Made by a program: the position numbers and the translations under genes. From positions 13,751,226-13,815,225 of the forward strand of contig CM076261.1 of assembly GCA_038380795.1 (NCBI GenBank): a DNA stretch of 64,000 bases, given 5' to 3'. Positions 36,531-48,584 of this stretch are shown here, piece after piece (position 1 is the stretch's first letter; each line of letters begins with the position of its first letter). The notes beneath the pieces are model-generated. The model did not search any database. It saw only the letters and a program-made list of their open reading frames with translations, and was not told the DNA's origin. The DNA is from Pyrocephalus nanus. Its lineage: Eukaryota; Chordata; Aves; Passeriformes; Tyrannidae.

Positions 36531-38837
36531 TGGGCCCCAAAAGGATGCACAATGACATATGCATATCATTTATACAACTGTTTTCCATTCACTCTCCTGG
36601 TTTAGCCACTGTAAGTCTTAAACTCTTGTATTAGAGAACATTAAAATGATTTCTGAAGCATCACAAGGAGCTGATATAAATGAGGTGAGAAGATTTTAGG
36701 TGTCTAACCTGCTTAGATGCACATCCAAACAACACATTAGAAGACTATTTTTGTTTCCAGGCACATAGTTCTATTTTAAATCTGATGCCTAAAGAAGAAC
36801 ACCGTATACACCAGATAATGAGCAGAAAAATATTATGATGAGTTGTTATGCTCTACAAATGCTGCCTTGAGATAAAAAAAGGGTGGAAAAAAATAAAATG
36901 TGAAATTGTTGGGGGATAATGAGAGGACAAACAGGGAGATCTAAGCTCCTAAGACAAAAAGCTTGAGCAGTACTAATATGTGGGATACTCTTCAACTGAG
37001 AAGCATGACAGTAAAACACTCTGATGGTCTCATTTTTTTAACACGTGAGAAACACTAATACATAGCCAGAAAATATGCTTTAAGATCTCTGTCTCTTCTA
37101 GGCTCTCCCCTCATTAAAAGCCCAATAGCAGTTTTGATCTGTTGACGGAGTATGAATAGAAGCTATAAAGATCAAGCTATTTCTGTCATTTATTTTGCCA
37201 GTAACAAAGAAGCTGGATATAAAGAACACATATATGAAGAACGAATGAGTTACTCAGGGGCAATAAATTAACATGGAATTATGACTGGCAGTAGCAAAAT
37301 ATTCCACTTTGGAAATAAAAATCTGAGGCTGCTAATTTAAAGGTTAAGTTGGTGTTTTTCATCTTTAAAAATTCTCCTTTTCAGTAGTTTAATCCCCCCC
37401 AAGATACAGGTGCATCCAACACAAACTTGCCATTAAATGTCAAAATATTTTTAACTTCCCATTTAAACAAAAAAAGCAGTGTTTTTAGTTCATAAAACAA
37501 AGCTACACAAATTTTTAAAGGTAAGAGCTTTATGGACAAAACTTCAGTCCTAAATGATCCCAGTTTTCAGGAGTAATACTCCCTAGATAAAGTGTTAGCC
37601 TTAGACTGTGTTTTCCTCTGATCAAGCTCTGTTCAAGAACATATGGAATTAATGAAAAGTATACTAGTTATTAGGAGTGTCTAAACATTTTTTTGGTGAA
37701 ATGTGAGACAATAGAATTTATGGGACATCACAATAAGCTTGTTTGGGTTTATTAAAAGAGCCATAGTCCAGTGGATCAAAGCAAAATTCAGCCTGTATCA
37801 GCTGATTTTAAGTTTAGTAACAAATTTTTTACAATTTGCGTGAATCAAGTGCACCAAATTGTCAATTACTTTGATAGAACTTCCCTCAAATCTCATAAAA
37901 ATATTTTAGCCACTGTTGCCATCAACACTGAAAATTAATCTTTGTAGCCTGAGACCTAATATGTGAGAGTATCAGACTGCAATGACCTTCATGACCTTGG
38001 AGACACAGTGGCCTTTTCCTTTCAGATCCCCAAGAGCAGTGCTTTCAGTAGCGCTGAAGAGATGGCTGAAGGTCTTCAGTTTTGTCTTCAAAAAAGAAAA
38101 CATGATTTTTATTTATGAATGATCCATTTTGTTCAGATCATAAAAGATTATAAAGAAGAGAAGTGCAAAGAGATATATGGGCTTTATTCTACCTAGATTT
38201 TCTACTAGTGAAGTTTTAACTTTGAAAAAATCAAGGGCAATCCTCTTGTCTTTTGCATAGCCAGATCTTCGTAATTATCAGCATTCAGATGGAGAACCTC
38301 GACAAAAGACACTATCTCAAGAGAATATTTTCTTTCCTCTCAAGACAGAACCACTGTTGAAAATTCTACGTATTCTCTGTTCATTGGCTCTGAGAATTTG
38401 TATCCATATTATAATTTTACTTATTTTCAAAACCTAGATAATCAATGGTGTTATCTGGTCGTGTAATGAAAGAAGACTTTCAATATTATGCTCTATGGAG
38501 AAAATTTTAACCACTTTTTATGACTTTTAAGAGTTCTCTAAGGTATTACTGTTAATATTCTTGCAACCTGCTATTGAAACTGACTGTCTGCAAGGATTAG
38601 TTTCTACTTTTTGGGGGTTTTTTTGTTGTCCTTGAATGCATGCAGAACATAAGAAATTAGTACAATCTTGTTTTTTATAAAGTCAGTGCTAATAGGAGTA
38701 AATGCCATCATGCTGCAGTAAAGGGGAGTAAGTGGCTTATTTACTCTTCAACAATATGGTTTATCCAAATAATGATACAGTATTGCATTAACCTACAAAG
38801 CAAGGTGCTTCCTTCAACTTTTATTTTGTTTTGGTGG
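36531..38837. other. AT-rich stretch, no gene seen
   Basis: No gene or family-level repeat is recognised between the truncated CR1 and the LTR fragment at 38838. Confidence 0.55.
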
Positions 38838-39297
38838 GTGCCCAAAGGAGGCTGTGACTCCATGGGAAGCCTGTGACAGAACCTGAGGACCTGCGGCACC
38901 ATGGAGAGGGGAACCCATGCTGGAGCAGGTTTGGTGGTAGAACTTGTGACCCCATGGGGGGGATCCGCTCTGTGCCTGAAGGTCTGCAAGTTGTGGAAGG
39001 AGTCTGTGCTAGGGTAAAGGTGAGCCTGGGAAGAAGGGAGGGGTAGTGAGAAAGTGTTTTAGCTCTGTTTTTATTTGTATTAACCAGCCCTGACTTTCGA
39101 CTGGCAAATAAATTCAGTCAATTTCCCTAAGAGAAAAGAGAAAAAGGGCTGTTTTACCCACAACAGAAATTGGTGAGTGAGTTCCCTGTCCTTTTCTCAA
39201 CCAATGAGCCTTTAATCATAATCCTGTTTTGGTAAGGAGGAAGGTTGATAGAGCAGCTTGGTGGGCATCTGGCACCCAGTCAAGGTCAACCCATTAG
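38838..39297 (+). mobile_element. ERVL-like LTR fragment, 5' truncated
   Basis: It shares the 3' two-thirds of the 17300-18431 LTR: the 'GGAGGCTGTGACTCCATGGG' block (38847-38866), 'GAGGGGAACCCATGCTGGAG' (38905-38924), 'GGGAAGAAGGGAGGGGTAGT' (39030-39049), AATAAA near 39107-39112, and a terminal 'AAGGTCAACCCATTA'. The U3 start and TATA region are missing. No flanking duplication can be checked on a truncated copy. Confidence 0.75.
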
Positions 39298-40364
39298 AGA
39301 GTATCAGATCTTTTGATGAGATGCCAAAACATGTGCTTAACCTCTGAAAATTGAATTTGAAAATGCCTGATGCATAAATACAGAATGTTATGTTCTACAT
39401 ACTTAATCCATAGCCTATATTTCACGTATTTTCAAATGCCATTTTCTTGACAATTACCTTATTGGTGCAGAAATGCAAGATTTGTGTGAAAATAATGTGC
39501 AAGTAATAGAAAATTTATCCTTATAATAAAAACATTAAAAGGATCTACTGCAATCTAAAGAGAGAGTCACAGAATAGCAGAGATATGAACTCTCCATGCA
39601 AGAGACTACTAAGAATTTTAGACTTTACATTCCAAAATCCAAGTCTGAATTAAAAAACCCACCCATCAGAAAGCATCTACCAAAGGTACATGTGATGACA
39701 TATTACGATAACAAGAGTCACTAAATGCATATTCAGATTAATTTTTACAAAGGACTTGAAACCACTATAAGGAGATGAGGACGGACACTATACCACTAGA
39801 GCATTTTTTCTTTTACCTACTAAGATGTTTGCATTTTTTAAAAAATCTTCTGGTGCTGAGATTTGTTTTTTAAAAGCAGCTATATTTGAACAAAAAGGAA
39901 CTGAGGCATTGATATTTTAGAAGATACAGTGTTCCATATCTTTTCCTTCTTTTGAGGGAGAATATTTTTCTCCAGAGGGAAAAGTTGGCAAAAGAAGGAA
40001 AGCTTCAGAGGCTAGATCACATCCTCTCATCAGATATACACTAAAAGTGTCTGTTAACTCCAGAAGTCATGTTTGTGTATGTGTGGGGGTTTATCTATCT
40101 CACAGAAAAGGACCAGCTTTTTAGGTGATGAAAAAGCTGTTTCATTCAAATGTTATTCCCTATTTGTCCAATATTGTTATTGCATCGTACACCTGTGCAT
40201 ACACTGACATATGAAACTTAGACAACTGAGATAATTACGGTGATATTTTACGTGCAAAAGATCTCAGTCTCAGGAACCATAAGTTCAGAACATTTAAACT
40301 TGTAGTGAAGTTAAAAAAAATTTTGATATTTTTGTTGTGTGGGGTTTTTTCTCAAGAGAGTGAT
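39298..40364. other. unique stretch between two LTRs
   Basis: No gene recognised; AT-rich. Confidence 0.55.
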
Positions 40365-40938
40365 TGTGATGGTCTGGACTTGGTTTCCTGCCAAATGCCC
40401 GAACTCACAGCAACAACCCCTTCCCCTCCATTTTTCCCTTAGGGCAAAGGAAAAGAACTACAAAATTGAAGAACCCCAAATCAATATATATTTACATATA
40501 TAACAGTTATATACAATTAAAATGCTATGTACACAGGGAAGGGAATCCAAACGCCTCCCGAAGGGAAAGGGGAAAAAGGGACAAAAAGGGACACAAAACA
40601 GATATACAAAATCAAACCCAACAACTGGCAAAATAAACAACTAGCAAAACAGATCTCACCACGTCCCTCAGAGAAACAAGATCACCAGACACGGCCAGCA
40701 CTCTCCAACCTCCCCCGTGGCAGACCAGCGGTCTCTGCAGGCCTCAGCCTCTGGATAAGCGAGACCAACACAAGGACCCACTGCTCCCCAACCTCGCCAG
40801 AAGAGAAGAGAGCGAGGTCTCTAATCTCCAACTTATTTATACCCTGGTTTAAGTAAAAATCATATGGAATACTGGGAACATGGGCACTTCCTAGGATATG
40901 AGCTGGTTACCAGGAAGACCTAGACCAAAACCATCACA
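40365..40938 (-). mobile_element. solo LTR, minus strand, 9-bp terminal inverted repeats
   Basis: The plus-strand ends are TGTGATGGT at 40365-40373 and ACCATCACA at 40930-40938, exact inverted repeats beginning TG and ending CA. Flanks are GTGAT (40360-40364) and GTGAC (40939-40943), a 5-bp duplication with one difference. On the minus strand a TATA box GGTATAAATAAG lies at about 40832-40845, giving a U3 of only about 100 bp before it. The rest is CpG-containing and purine/pyrimidine biased. There is no internal viral region and no primer-binding site next to it, so it is a recombined solo LTR. The 109-codon frame inside is not a gene. Confidence 0.85.
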
Positions 40939-40943
40939 GTGAC

Positions 40944-43420
40944 GCTCAAAGTATGCAATAGATATGGAAATTCATCCCTTCACACCAGCATCAGGGACAA
41001 TAAGGATGCTGGACAACATGACTGAGGTACAATACCAAAGTTGTAACCTGTACAGCTCTTCTATATTTTATGTGTGTGCCTTGACTGGGCTATTAATGCT
41101 TTTCTTTGAAAAATAGAAGGCTTCCAAGTAATGAAAAATACAAAATAAAAAATAATTAAATAAGAAGGGGAGGTGAGAAGGGAGGGGAGGAGGGGTGAAG
41201 GAAAGAGGAAAGGGAAGGTAATCCTTGCTATGGATTTCTTTTTTCCATGTGTTTCTATAACTTGTGTCTTCATTTTCAGATTTTTCTAAGAGGTCTTCTG
41301 TAACTCTCTATACTCTTTAGAGATAGAGAAGTGAACTGGTATTAACAAGCACTGAAGTCTTTAGGTCAAGTTGTCATAGGTTAGGTGGACTCTGGACTAG
41401 CTCTACCCCCTTTTCAACACTGACAAAACAAAACAAGCTTTAGAATTGCTTTTGTAAGGAATCAATAAGGCTAATTAAAAGTTCAGTCTGCCTTTCTCAA
41501 ATCACTCTCTTAGACCCTTGGGATAAAGTCACTTTTTGCACTGAAGCTCTGTGGCTACAATCAGATAAACAAGTGTACATCTATGGTTGATAACAGTCAT
41601 ATCAGAGACATCACCTATGTTTTCATCACCAACAAAACCATAATGTTTCATTTCCAGTTAGACTAAATGATGTGCAGTCACACCAGTGTGAGAGTCTTAC
41701 AGCTGAGATAGAGGTTAAATGAGACTTAAATGTCAGAACCACATTAGGTCTCTAAATGGCTTAGGAAGGAACAGTCTCAGGATGCTTAAAAGGTGTACAC
41801 ATTTACAGAATAGTTACTTTTGCTTGCCAGGTGGATTTAATTCACTGTAGAAAGTGGGTTAGAGTAGTTTTAAAGTACTTTAAAATACAGGGACTCAGAA
41901 GCAGTAGTAGACATATCTCTGTTCTTAAATGTAGGAATGGAAAAGACAACAAATGGATTGTTATAATAAATATGTGAACTATGAAGGCTGAAAAAGATTA
42001 TGCTTTAACTGAGTACCAGAGCAGCTAAAGTAAAATCTCTGCATATTTTCATTTTGCTTCTGAACAAAAGTAAAACCAGAGTAATTCATAGCAAACAAAA
42101 CCAGCTACGAGTTCTAAAAAATAACCTTTGAAATTCTGATTCTGCTTCAACTCGTTTTGATGAGGCTGCAGGTTTTCTCATGGTTAAAAAACAGTATAGA
42201 TATTATAGAAAGTAGAAATAAGGTACATGTGAAGAAAGATTTTTTTTTCCACTTTATATATGTCTGATAAAAAAATATACTTTTTTTATGACTCTTCTAT
42301 TTAAAAATTGAATTCATGCTACTTTTATTTGAAGTTCTCTGTATTTTCCTCCGGCATGCAAGATAAAATTGAAGGATACATACTATTCTACTAAATTTGG
42401 AGGGTTGTTTTATTTCTGTTTGTTTAGTTTTTCTCTTTCCAGCTAGCAAAAACCCCATCAGTCTCCAGATATGTCAATGAAGGCTCCTGAGGCTTGGTCA
42501 CACCAGCACACTGGGAAGTTTCTCTTTGTAATATTAATAAATAAGCATTAGATGCTATGTTCATAGTGTGAACTATAACATGTGAATATAAGTAAGTGTC
42601 TTTTAGATTGTGGCTTTTCTATAGGTCTAGCAGATCCATTGGATATTTTGTGTTTTCACTCTGCATGTGTGGACATGCAGACCATATAAGCTTTATCTCT
42701 GCCATCTTCTCTCTCTGTTTAGGCATTAACAAAAGGTTTAAAATTCTGAGTTTAATAACAGTAAGAAAAATTCATTTCTTAGAGAATGTATACAGGAAAA
42801 TTACTAGTTCTTCATTCTTTTTTCTTCCCCATAATCTGGAAAATCTTATATACTTTAATATGATAACTGATCCAAATTTCAAGGTTGAAGCCTAAAGTTT
42901 TTCTGTATTTATATGCATAACCTTTGTCACTGATGCTCAGGGGCATCAATATCATATATCACACAAGCTGCAGACCCTAATGTGAAAAAAAAATCATATT
43001 TGAAAGGGGCACATTTTAGAGCTTGTGCAGGTATCTTCCCTCCTTCACACATACCACACTAGTATTCTGAGGTTTTGAATATTTATAAAGAACTAAAACA
43101 CTTCTCCATACATACATTCTTATTCTTCTGTGCTTTCATACCAAATATAATTTACTTATCAATTTTTCTGATATTCAGAGGAGGATAAGGAGGAGAGGGG
43201 GGACAGAACAAGAAAGATGCTCACAGTGATCCATGTTTACCATGCAGAAGACAAAGCAATTGTACTTCCTGTTTCATAATGGACTTGCTGTCAGGAGCAA
43301 CTTTTCCATGGTTTCAGACGAATTCTTAAGAAAGACCCAACTCACACAGTGTGGGTATTACCCTTGTAAGAAGATCCATACTGCCTCCAGTTTGTTACTG
43401 TGTCTAAAGCATGTGCTCTC
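40944..43420. other. unique stretch, one polypurine tract
   Basis: No gene recognised. Positions 41162-41218 are almost all purine with repeated GGGG runs, a possible triplex- or quadruplex-forming tract. A 99-codon frame at 42596 has no domain. Confidence 0.5.
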
Positions 43421-43425
43421 TTCGG
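43421..43425. repeat. target-site duplication, left copy
   Basis: TTCGG directly precedes the TG start of the LTR at 43426 and recurs exactly after its CA end at 44531-44535. Five-base duplications are typical of ERVL and some other avian ERV integrations. Confidence 0.8.
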
Positions 43426-43553
43426 TGTCATAGTTCTGACTTTAGCAAGGAATTTTTCTTCCCTTCCCCTCCCCCTGTGTGTGTGTGTGTGCTCAGCACA
43501 CCCATTCAGGTGAAAACAAAAGAACTAGCCGCAGCGCTAATGGTCGAACATTA

Positions 43554-43566
43554 GTTGCCTAGCAAC
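43554..43566. promoter_or_regulatory. perfect RFX X-box
   Basis: GTTGCCTAGCAAC fits GTNRCC-N-RGYAAC with a 1-base spacer and is an exact near-palindrome. RFX factors bind such X-boxes, for example in ciliary and MHC class II promoters. It sits in the U3 of the LTR at 43426-44530, about 440 bp upstream of the CTCF-like array. Confidence 0.6.
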
Positions 43567-43989
43567 GAAGGGGGAGGAGTTGGGGCTGGTGTGTGGGGCT
43601 GGAAGGAGGTGGGGGGGGAGTCGGCTGTCTCGCGGGGAGGAGGAGAGGCTGCTGTGAGCGGCAGACACTGGTTCTGTTGCTTTTTTTTTTTGTTGTTGTT
43701 TTTCCTGTCGGAGGGAAGTGTTTTTTTGGCTGCTGCGGTTCTTTCCCAGCTATTCCTGCTCGTCGGGGCCCCCCCCCGGAGTTCGTGAGTTTTTCTTCCA
43801 TTGAGAGAACTTTCTGTGTTGTCGGTGTCGTTCTTTTTTTTTTTTCGCTCCCCCCTTCCCCTTCGGCCCCCCCCCTTCCTCCTTTTCCTCGGGAGGGGAA
43901 GAGGAATCAGGTTTTTTTTGTTGTTTTTTCTCCGATATACCCTGGGGGGTGTTGTTGTTGTTTTTTTTTTGTTTTCCCCATCCCACGTG

Positions 43990-44218
43990 GCAGTGACCAG
44001 GGATCCCACAGCGCTGCCTGGTGACAGGCACTGGATATTACAAGCTCTGCTCCTGTAGTGATCCAACAGCGCCACCTGGTGACTACCATAGGACACTACA
44101 GGTTCTGCACTTCCAACGACCCAACAGCGCCACCTGGTGAATGGTACAGGACATTACAAATTTTACATCTCCAGTGACCCGACGGCGCCCCCTGCTGACT
44201 GTGGTTGGAACTACACCA
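43990..44218. repeat. four tandem 58-bp repeats with CTCF-like motifs
   Basis: Motifs lie at 44008-44025, 44066-44083, 44124-44141 and 44182-44199, exactly 58 bp apart. On the minus strand copies 2 and 3 read CACCAGGTGGCGC and copy 4 reads CAGCAGGGGGCGC. Each fits 13 of 14 positions of the CTCF core CCASYAGRKGGCRS. Copy 1 has two further mismatches (CACCAGGCAGCGC). Between motifs the units keep a 'GGA.A.TACA' block and a 'CCARYGAYCC' block. All four motifs face the same way. The array ends 20 bp upstream of the TATA-like box, where retroviral U3 enhancer repeats are expected. Binding itself is inferred. Confidence 0.8.
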
Positions 44219-44238
44219 AAGGGTGCTAAAAATTGAAC

Positions 44239-44247
44239 TATTTAAAT
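44239..44247 (+). promoter_or_regulatory. TATA-like box of the LTR
   Basis: TATTTAAAT lies between the 58-bp repeat array and the AATAAA signal, where an LTR promoter should be. A start site about 30 bases downstream would give an R region of about 110 bp. Confidence 0.5.
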
Positions 44248-44366
44248 TTTCCTTTTGCCGGGCTATCGGTTTTGTTCTTGAAGGGGATTATTGGTGGGTA
44301 TAGTAGTATTGCTTGGTTGTTTACTTGGGTTTTTTTTGTGTTCTTGTTAATACAAACATACCTTTT

Positions 44367-44372
44367 AATAAA
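44367..44372 (+). terminator. LTR poly(A) signal AATAAA
   Basis: The canonical hexamer is followed by a T/G-rich stretch, consistent with the R/U5 border of the LTR. Confidence 0.6.
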
Positions 44373-44530
44373 GGGCTGTTATTTTGTTTTCCCTTTTCCA
44401 TAATTTGTTTTTTTTCCCTTCAATCAAAGCTCCTTGGTTTTGGATTAATAATTGCTTAGGAAAAAGTTTGGGGTCTTTTCCTCCTAATCCATCCTCAGCA
44501 GAAGACCCTTGTCCCATTTAAACTGGGACA

Positions 44531-44535
44531 TTCGG
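44531..44535. repeat. target-site duplication, right copy
   Basis: TTCGG, identical to the five bases before the LTR (43421-43425). Confidence 0.8.
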
Positions 44536-47500
44536 TAACAGGGACTTTAAACTCCTTGAACTTTGAAAAGCTGTGCGCTTTACAGAAAACCATCCACTGT
44601 ACCTAGAACACATCACATTGCTTCATGCACATTTTTTGCTACTAAACTTTTAGAAAACAGGATCTGACCTTTAAACATTGCTCGCAAGTTGTCTTGACTC
44701 ACCATGTTGTGGCATATCAAATTAAATTGATAGAAACACAGCTTTGGGATAGTGTGGAATTTAAGCTAGTTTAATGCAAGATTTTCGTTAGAAGAAACTG
44801 CAGTCAAAGTCAAAGACATTTTCCTGAAGTTTACACAGTTTTATTTTTTTTTCAGATTATTCCAGTGAAATATGTATTTTACTGTGTACATAAAATGCTT
44901 TCAGGTTTTCCCTCTACTGTTTGGATCACGCTGACTAGTTATTCAAAGAAAAGGCTTCTGAGACTGGGAGATATTAAACAAATGATGAAAAATGCTTAAA
45001 CAAGGCTGTGAAATCAAGTTTTGGCTGAGGAATTATTGTGAACAGCAAGGACTATTTTTCCAGGAATAGGGCTCTGAGGAATACCAATAGCCAGGTTTCA
45101 GTCTGGTTGGTGGATAAGCCATTCATTTCCTCCTGCCATTGTTTGTTCTTTCTACACTCTTTGTACCTAATAAGCTAATATCTCACACATTTCCCCAATG
45201 TACTCAAATCTCTGTAGAATGATTCTTTGCTTTTCTTTCCTTCTGAAATTTTTCTTTTCTGACATATAATTCCTTTACTTCATTTCTGTTTTCTGTTTAG
45301 ATGAGTGATTGTCTCCTGCCAATTATTTTCATAAATTCTTTTGTATATGATATTTGCAAAAAATTTTTATACTCTTCTCATCCATTACCCCCTTTTTTAC
45401 TTGTACCTCTTGCTCCCTGCAGTTTGATTTTTTAGAGGGTCTAATTAGTTCAGTATTCTGAAGCATGCAAAGACCAACTGTAGGCCAAGAATGTATGCAG
45501 TACTGCTTCACCTGTTAGTATCTCTTCACTTTTGAAGGAAGTGTAATTAATATTCTTAATTTTATTTAATTTTTAATTGCCGGTCAGTTACCATTTATTT
45601 TGATTAATGAGCCAGTGGTCTATTTTTAGGGACAACTGGTCTGATGTTCAAGCTATTTGAAGCATGTGTCTACAAATACTAAGAGAAATTGAAAAAAATT
45701 TCTGCCTATACTAGAAACTGAATTACAATGTTCTCTAGAGCACTTCAGCAGATAGCCTGCTTTTAAAATAGATCTCTTGTGAGACAATTCAGGAGAAAGA
45801 AAGTTGTGAGGTCTGACACTACCCTAGCAATGTAGGCAGTTCTGGGGACGTGTGGGCAGAACTGAGCTGAGAAGCCTGCAGTAACTACAGCTGGGCAGTT
45901 GAGGGATTCAATGTCTTAACACTGTAGTCTTCCGCTGTACTGTGATACCAAAGAATAGCTCATAAAAAGTCTGTCAGCTTTATTCTTTCTTCGGTTGTTA
46001 CAACTACAAAAAACCAAAGTAATCCCAACATGTTTTTCTTTCATCTCCATACTTGTTTTTGCTTTTCTCTCCATACTTTTTTTCCCATGAAGGGTATTTT
46101 TCCTGATAAATTGCTAGGGAAGAGAGTATTGAGGTACAATGGAAAAGAAACTTTACTGTATTTAGCACCTATAACTACTACTTGCTAGAGGTTGTTTTTA
46201 TCACTGGTGGAAAAATCTTTTAATTTGATTTACAAAAATACATTAAAAAGTATCAAGTTGTGCTGGAGATCAGTCAGCTCCCAGTGCTTGTGATCAGGCA
46301 GAACGAATTTAAATACTATGAATGTTTAGTTAGTATCTGACTATTATTTTAGTTGAAAATCCTGTTCTCAAGTAACTGAAGAATTTTAGCTGTTTTGACT
46401 GTTCAGCTTCTTTTCTGCTTTGTTGTGACTAGAAATGGTTTTAAACATTTCTTCACAGTTGTAAGACTGCTTTGAGTATGCGTAAACTCAGGCTAGAAAA
46501 CAATATCAGAAAAAACATTTCTGAGAATTTCTCATCTTTACTACTTTGTCTATTACTTTTTAGTGTCTCTCTATTTCTAAAAACTTGAAAAAAATTTATC
46601 CTTTCAGCAATCGACTAACATTCCTGTGTTAATTTAGGGCATAAATAAGTAGCCAGTAGTAAACCACTCCCAAATTTTAAAACCAAAGTTTAATAGGTAA
46701 TCCATATTGATAACAATATGTGGATGAAAATTTAATCTTCTTCAGATTTTCAGTCTCTCTATACATAGCTCAGTGCTGAAAGAGCAGGAATATAGCAAAT
46801 GGAAATGAATACAGAAAAAAAATTATTATTGGCACAAAATTATTTCCCTACTTCCAGCAGATTTCCTCATCAGTTATTCTTAAAAAAACTTTAGAGTGAG
46901 AATTTCCTGTTATATATTTAATTAGATTGATTGAAGGAATTCAGAAAAAAAACCCACAGTGTACTTCAATAATTATTATTCTCTCTCATTTTACTTATTT
47001 TATTACACATGTGTAGCCTGATGAAATCATTAATTTCAATTAAATCAGAAGAACTTTTTCAATATTTTTTAAATGTTATTAAGTGTAAGATGTTGAATAT
47101 GTAGGATGGACACAAGGCTGAAAGATAGCATTTCCTTGTAGAGAGGAACTCCTCTGAATCCTCACTAACTGCACCGGTATTATGACGAACACTTCCTTCA
47201 GTGAAGGAGAATAAGGAAATATTTGTCCAAAGATTTGTACAGATATCGTTTCTAAGACAATAGAGTATTTATGTATTTATTTTTATTTAAACATATGACA
47301 GGCCACGGTAAAGCCAACTAGCTTATTTCTATGCCAAAGGAGTTGGTTAGCTTGGTTACCTTGAAGTCAATGAAAAGTGTATTACTGGCTTTTGCTGGGG
47401 AACTATTTGTTGTATTGTAATTTCGGATACTTTCTGATTTTTGTACACTGAATTTGCATGTTGAACATACAATGTTGGAATAAAAATCAACTATGTAATA

Positions 47501-48584
47501 TAACAAAATAGATAAACTCAGAACAATGATTTAAAAGTCCATAAAGTACAATGCTTGCCTACTGCTTAAAACCTTTTACAACCTCAGTGTTACTTTGCAG
47601 AGAAAACTCACTTAAGAGGTGAGTATAAATCATGCAGTTAAAGTGATGTCTATATTTTGTCTTATTAATGTCAAATTTCAATGTTGTGATTAATATTTCT
47701 AAAAAAGAACTACTTTAAGACAAAAGTGTTGTCTTGTTAGTGTCATTAAGTCAGAAATCTGACAATATTAATATTATGAAGAGTGTAAAGGATTAGCATG
47801 TGTGAGTGCTGACACTGGAGAAGTTCCTGAAAGGAAATAATTAGAAAAAAAGAAAAAAGAAAAAAATCATAATTCTGTAAATATTTACAGATGCCAGATT
47901 AAACAGAAAAATCAATAAAGATTGCAGTTTTGCTCCGTTGAAATCCTACTGTAAGACTTATTAAAAAAAAAAAGAATAAAAAAATAGTGCACAAAACCTA
48001 AACCTTTAGCCAATCGATGCTGATTAGATTTTACAGTCTAACTGTAGTTTTTATAGTTTTCATCTAAGTATTTTATCCTAGATTATGTTTCTGGAAAGAT
48101 CTATACAATAGGAATTGCTTTAATCTCATTCACTGACAGGCTGACAACCACCATGCAATGCAATTTAGCTCTCACAAAAGCCCAATATTTCATGTCTTGC
48201 TTATTTATAGCAAAATTCACTTGGTTTCAATGACATTGTACAGTCATTCCCCACTACCAGGCCTCCAGTTGTGAATTTTCCGATCAATTCTTATCTACAG
48301 TGATGATCATTTGCATCCTATTAGATCTTTCTTGCTCCAGTGAACCATAAAGGTATAAAACATACCCTAACAGTTGGGATCTATATGCATCCTTGTTGAG
48401 CCTTCTAAAAACTGTATTTAAGAAGAATATCACTCTACCCAGAAAAAAAGCCCACTGCTAAGCAGGGCTTGAGAAGTATTTCCCATTCTGGTACAGTATG
48501 TATTACTTTTGTGGCATTATCTGGCAAAAGGGCAAGTGATTCCTGTGGTTTATTGACATCTCACATTATTTACACCCAAAGGTC
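44536..48584. other. long AT-rich stretch, no gene seen
   Basis: No recognised repeat or gene. It is AT-rich, with a slightly more GC-rich patch at about 45800-45950 that I cannot assign. Confidence 0.55.

Larger units (their letters stand above)
43426..44530 (+). mobile_element. complete 1.1-kb GC-rich solo LTR
   Basis: The element starts TGTCATAG and ends CTGGGACA, with TGTC/GACA forming 4-bp inverted ends, and is flanked by exact TTCGG copies. Seen order: (TG)n at 43476-43491, an RFX X-box (43554-43566), a GC- and CpG-rich stretch with long G-, C- and T-runs (43567-43985), four 58-bp repeats with CTCF-like motifs (about 43990-44218), a TATA-like TATTTAAAT (44239-44247), AATAAA (44367-44372), and a U5-like end whose last 21 bases form a hairpin (TGTCCCA...TGGGACA). 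This gives a U3 of about 840 bp, R of about 110 and U5 of about 145. No primer-binding site or internal region follows, so it is a solo LTR. Several long frames on both strands come from the biased composition and are not genes. I cannot name the family. Confidence 0.85.

Noticed and set aside
40527..40856. 109-codon lysine- and proline-rich frame
   Set aside because: It is antisense to the U3/R region of the minus-strand LTR at 40365-40938.
43551..44096. Overlapping frames of 60-181 codons on both strands
   Set aside because: They lie inside the solo LTR and come from its G/C- and T-run composition; frames are open on both strands at once and none has a domain.
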